From contig JALVZI010000381.1 in assembly GCA_027022125.1 (NCBI GenBank), positions 1 to 8,438 on the forward strand: a DNA stretch of 8,438 nucleotides, written 5' to 3'. How positions within the stretch are numbered: the stretch's first letter is position 1; each line of letters starts with the position of its first letter. Position numbers and translations under genes: made by a program. Shown here piece after piece: positions 6,515-8,438 of this stretch. Source of the stretch: Anaerolineae bacterium. Its GTDB lineage: Bacteria > Chloroflexota > Anaerolineae > 4572-78. Under the pieces are notes generated by a model that was not told where the DNA came from, ran no database searches, and saw only the letters and a program-made list of their open reading frames with translations.

Positions 6515-6543
6515 GTTATTGGCAAAAACGTAAAATCTGTCAA
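6515..6543 (-). promoter_or_regulatory. candidate promoter with consensus TTGACA just after fbaB
   Basis: On the minus strand a perfect TTGACA (6543-6538) is followed after exactly 17 bases by AATAAC (6520-6515), which matches four of six bases of TATAAT. A start near 6508 would place the whole inverted-repeat element in the nuoG leader. The -35 is good and the -10 poor, so this is only a candidate. Confidence 0.3.
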
Positions 6544-6573
6544 GATGATTTCGGCGTCCATGACCGCGCCCTT

Positions 6574-7623
6574 CTACGCAATGGTGACGCTGTCGTCTAA
6601 ATAAACATCTTGGATGGCGTTCAGGATTTTCACGCCTTCAGCCATCGGTTTTTGGAAGGCTTTGCGCCCGGAAATCATACCCATCCCCCCGGCACGTTTG
6701 TTGATGACCGCCGTGCGCACGGCTTGCGCCAAATCGTTCGAGCCGGACGCGCCGCCGGAGTTGATGAGTCCGGCGCGCCCCATGTAGCAGTTCGCCACCT
6801 GATAGCGGGTCAGGTCAATGGGGTGGTCGGTGGATAATGCGTACATTTTATCGCTGTATTTGCCGAAGCCAATCGCCGGGAAACCACCGTTATTCTGCGC
6901 CTGTTTCTGTTTGATGATGTCTGCTTCGATGGTGACGCCAAGATGATTCGCCTGTCCGGTCAGGTCTGCCGCCACGTGATAATCCGTGCCATCTTTTTTG
7001 AAGGCATTGTTGCGCAGATACGCCCACAAAATTGTCACCAGCCCGAGTTCGTGGGCATAGGCAAACGCTTCCGAAATTTCGACAATCTGCCGGTTCGATT
7101 CGGGGGAGCCGAAATAGATGGTCGCCCCCACCCCAATCGCGCCCATTTCAAATGCCTGGTCAATGGAGGCAAACATGATTTGGTCATATTTATTGGGATA
7201 GGTCAGCAATTCGTTATGGTTAAATTTCAAAATGAACGGGATTTTATGCGCGTATTTTCGCGCCACATTCCCCAGCACTCCCAACGTGGATGCCACCGCG
7301 TTGCAACCGCCTTCGATAGCCAGTTGCACGATATTTTCGGGGTCGAAATAGATGGGATTGGGCGCGAATGATGCACCGCCGGTGTGCTCCACACCTTGGT
7401 CAACCGGCAAAATAGAAAGATACCCCGTCCCGGCGAGCCGCCCATGGTTGAACAGCGTTTGCATATTGCGCAGCACCGGCGGTCGGCGGTCGGAAATTGC
7501 CATCACCCGGTCAACAAAATCGGGTCCCGGCAGGTGGAGCGATTCTTTGGGAATCGCTTTCGATTCATATGCCAACAAGTATTCGGCTTCATCGCCTAAA
7601 AGTTCCGGAATATTCACAGACAT
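6574..7623 (-). CDS. fbaB: class I fructose-bisphosphate aldolase, FbaB/DhnA family
   Basis: This enzyme reversibly splits fructose 1,6-bisphosphate into dihydroxyacetone phosphate and glyceraldehyde 3-phosphate in the cytoplasm, for glycolysis and gluconeogenesis. The 349-residue protein aligns along its whole length, as I recall it, with Escherichia coli FbaB: RPPVLRNMQTLFNHGRLAGT, GYLSILPVDQGVEH, YFDPENIV, GATIYFGSPES, LWAYLRNNAFKKDGTDYH, DLTGQANHLG, CYMGRAGLINSGGASG, VINKRAGGMGMISGRKAF and QDVYLDDSVTIA. The Schiff-base lysine is most likely Lys238 in ADIIKQK, and phosphate contacts are expected in INSGG (287-291) and SGRKAF. I chose ATG 7623-7621 because AGGAG (7631-7635) lies seven bases upstream; an in-frame GTG immediately before it is too close. 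The gene lies 30 nt after nuoF, in the same direction, and interrupts nuoF-nuoG. It appears intact and has no known part in complex I. Confidence 0.96.
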   Translation of the reverse strand: MSVNIPELLGDEAEYLLAYESKAIPKESLHLPGPDFVDRVMAISDRRPPVLRNMQTLFNHGRLAGTGYLSILPVDQGVEHTGGASFAPNPIYFDPENIVQLAIEGGCNAVASTLGVLGNVARKYAHKIPFILKFNHNELLTYPNKYDQIMFASIDQAFEMGAIGVGATIYFGSPESNRQIVEISEAFAYAHELGLVTILWAYLRNNAFKKDGTDYHVAADLTGQANHLGVTIEADIIKQKQAQNNGGFPAIGFGKYSDKMYALSTDHPIDLTRYQVANCYMGRAGLINSGGASGSNDLAQAVRTAVINKRAGGMGMISGRKAFQKPMAEGVKILNAIQDVYLDDSVTIA

Positions 7624-7630
7624 CACTCAA

Positions 7631-7635
7631 CTCCT
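7631..7635 (-). promoter_or_regulatory. strong ribosome-binding site of fbaB
   Basis: AGGAG on the minus strand is seven bases before the ATG at 7623 but only four before the GTG at 7626. This spacing decides the start in favour of ATG. It lies in the 30-nt nuoF-fbaB gap, which has no room for a terminator plus promoter, so the two genes are probably on one transcript. Confidence 0.75.
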
Positions 7636-7656
7636 TTTGTTACACGTTTTCCCATT

Positions 7657-8438
7657 TTACTTTTTAACGTATTGCTCATATTCGTGGCGGAAATGAAGCA
7701 AACTTGCTTTTACGGGGCTGGTGGCAAATTCGCCCAGCGGGCAGAAAGTATTGCCGGACATCTGCTCGACAATTTTCGGCAGCAGTTCAATATCTTCCAT
7801 CGTGCCTTCGCCGGAGCGGATGCGATGATACACCTGCGACAGCCAATATGTTCCCTCGCGGCACGGACTGCACTTGCCGCAACTTTCGTGTTTAAAGAAG
7901 TGAATCATCTTTTCCGCCGCCCAAACGATGTCCACCGTTTCATCCATCACGATGAACGATGCCGAACCGAGCATCGAGCCGATAGCACCCATCGATTCAT
8001 AATCCATCGGGGTATCGAGTTTATCTTCGGGAATCATCAGCGATGATTCACCGGCGGGCAGCACGGCTTTCACCCGTTTGCCATTCGGTACACCGCCGCC
8101 CAATTCCTCAATCAAATAGCGGATGGGAACCCCCAGCGGCAACTCGTAATTTCCGGGGCGATTGATATGTCCACTGAGACAAAATACTTTCGTGCCGGGG
8201 CTTTTTTCCGTGCCGAACTGGCGATACCAGTCCACCCCGTTGACGATGATGCCCGGCACATTCGCCATCGTTTCCACATTGTTGATGACGGTCGGTTTGG
8301 CATACAACCCTTCTACCGCGGGGAACGGCGGGCGCGAGCGCGGCTGCCCGCGATAGCCTTCCAGACTGTTCAGCAGTGCGGTTTCTTCGCCGCAGATATA
8401 CGCCCCCGCACCGAGATGCAGGTGCAGGTCGAGGGCAT
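7657..8438 (-). CDS. nuoF: NADH-quinone oxidoreductase subunit F (NuoF), 3' part only
   Basis: This is the C-terminal 259 residues of the 51-kDa-type flavoprotein subunit that binds NADH and FMN and carries 4Fe-4S cluster N3. The reading frame is open to the window edge, so roughly 170-190 N-terminal residues of a usual 430-450 are missing. From the first complete codon, GAGAYICGEETALLNSLEG at 9-27 is the conserved FMN-site segment, followed by RPPFPAVEGLYAKPTVINNVET. The N3 ligands are Cys186, 189 and 192 (ESCGKCSPCREGT) and Cys232 (TFCPLGEF). The usual glycine-rich IPGGSS segment reads LPAGESS here, which I take as lineage variation. No real start lies inside the window; the in-frame TTG at 8307 falls within the conserved GLYAKP motif. 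The stop is TAA 7659-7657, 30 nt before fbaB. Confidence 0.97.
   Translation of the reverse strand, partial: ALDLHLHLGAGAYICGEETALLNSLEGYRGQPRSRPPFPAVEGLYAKPTVINNVETMANVPGIIVNGVDWYRQFGTEKSPGTKVFCLSGHINRPGNYELPLGVPIRYLIEELGGGVPNGKRVKAVLPAGESSLMIPEDKLDTPMDYESMGAIGSMLGSASFIVMDETVDIVWAAEKMIHFFKHESCGKCSPCREGTYWLSQVYHRIRSGEGTMEDIELLPKIVEQMSGNTFCPLGEFATSPVKASLLHFRHEYEQYVKK

Larger units (their letters stand above)
6184..6573. other. 390-nt non-coding gap between fbaB and nuoG
   Basis: This is the largest gap in the window and is AT-rich. It holds an inverted-repeat element (6327-6511), two sigma-70-like promoter candidates reading towards nuoG (6515-6543 and 6261-6289), weak 5' leader stems (6235-6253 and 6200-6217), and the nuoG ribosome site (AGGAA, 6190-6194). 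I see no convincing intrinsic terminator after fbaB. A 62-codon open frame inside it (6279-6467, minus) has no ribosome site and is partly made of repeat sequence, so I do not call it a gene. Confidence 0.75.

Noticed and set aside
1..8438. CRISPR array, tRNA/rRNA, transposase, toxin-antitoxin or other novel multi-gene system
   Set aside because: I looked on both strands and in both large gaps. The repeats are irregular, too short and too few for CRISPR, and all coding space is taken by complex I and aldolase genes.

Overview
The window is an internal slice of a bacterial respiratory complex I (NADH:quinone oxidoreductase, nuo) operon. Every convincing gene is on the minus strand, so transcription runs from position 8438 towards 1. 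In transcription order it holds the 3' part of nuoF, a full-length class I fructose-bisphosphate aldolase (fbaB type), nuoG, nuoH, nuoI, nuoJ, nuoK and the 5' part of nuoL. Both ends cut through genes, so the operon continues on both sides.

Layout: nuoF and fbaB are 30 nt apart and fbaB has a strong ribosome-binding site. A 390-nt non-coding gap follows, holding an inverted-repeat element built from 7-bp units and two possible promoters. nuoG and nuoH overlap by one base (TGATG), and nuoI follows after 30 nt. A second large gap of 311 nt holds several dispersed-type repeats. nuoJ, nuoK and nuoL are then packed with gaps of 1 and 11 nt. The two repeat-filled gaps split the region into nuoF-fbaB, nuoGHI and nuoJKL blocks.

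Function: NuoF takes electrons from NADH through FMN and cluster N3. NuoG carries them through one 2Fe-2S and several 4Fe-4S clusters, and NuoI passes them through N6a/N6b towards the quinone site, of which NuoH forms the membrane part. NuoJ, NuoK and NuoL belong to the proton-pumping membrane arm. The catalytic and cluster-binding residues I checked in these subunits are intact. FbaB is a soluble glycolytic/gluconeogenic enzyme with no structural role in complex I.

Organism: a full NADH-oxidising complex I implies an organism with a respiratory chain. The style of NuoG and NuoI (for example EENRRSPGERY before the second ferredoxin motif of NuoI, and the N7 cysteines in NuoG) reminds me most of Chloroflexota, with Actinobacteria and Thermus types as relatives. 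This is recollection of family style, not a search result. The degenerate CACAGAG/CTCTGTG and CGTGAAA repeats are of a kind found in several environmental phyla and do not settle the question.

I see no CRISPR array, tRNA, rRNA, transposase or defence system. The core is ordinary and well described. The points worth a second look are the aldolase between nuoF and nuoG and the repeat elements in the two large gaps.
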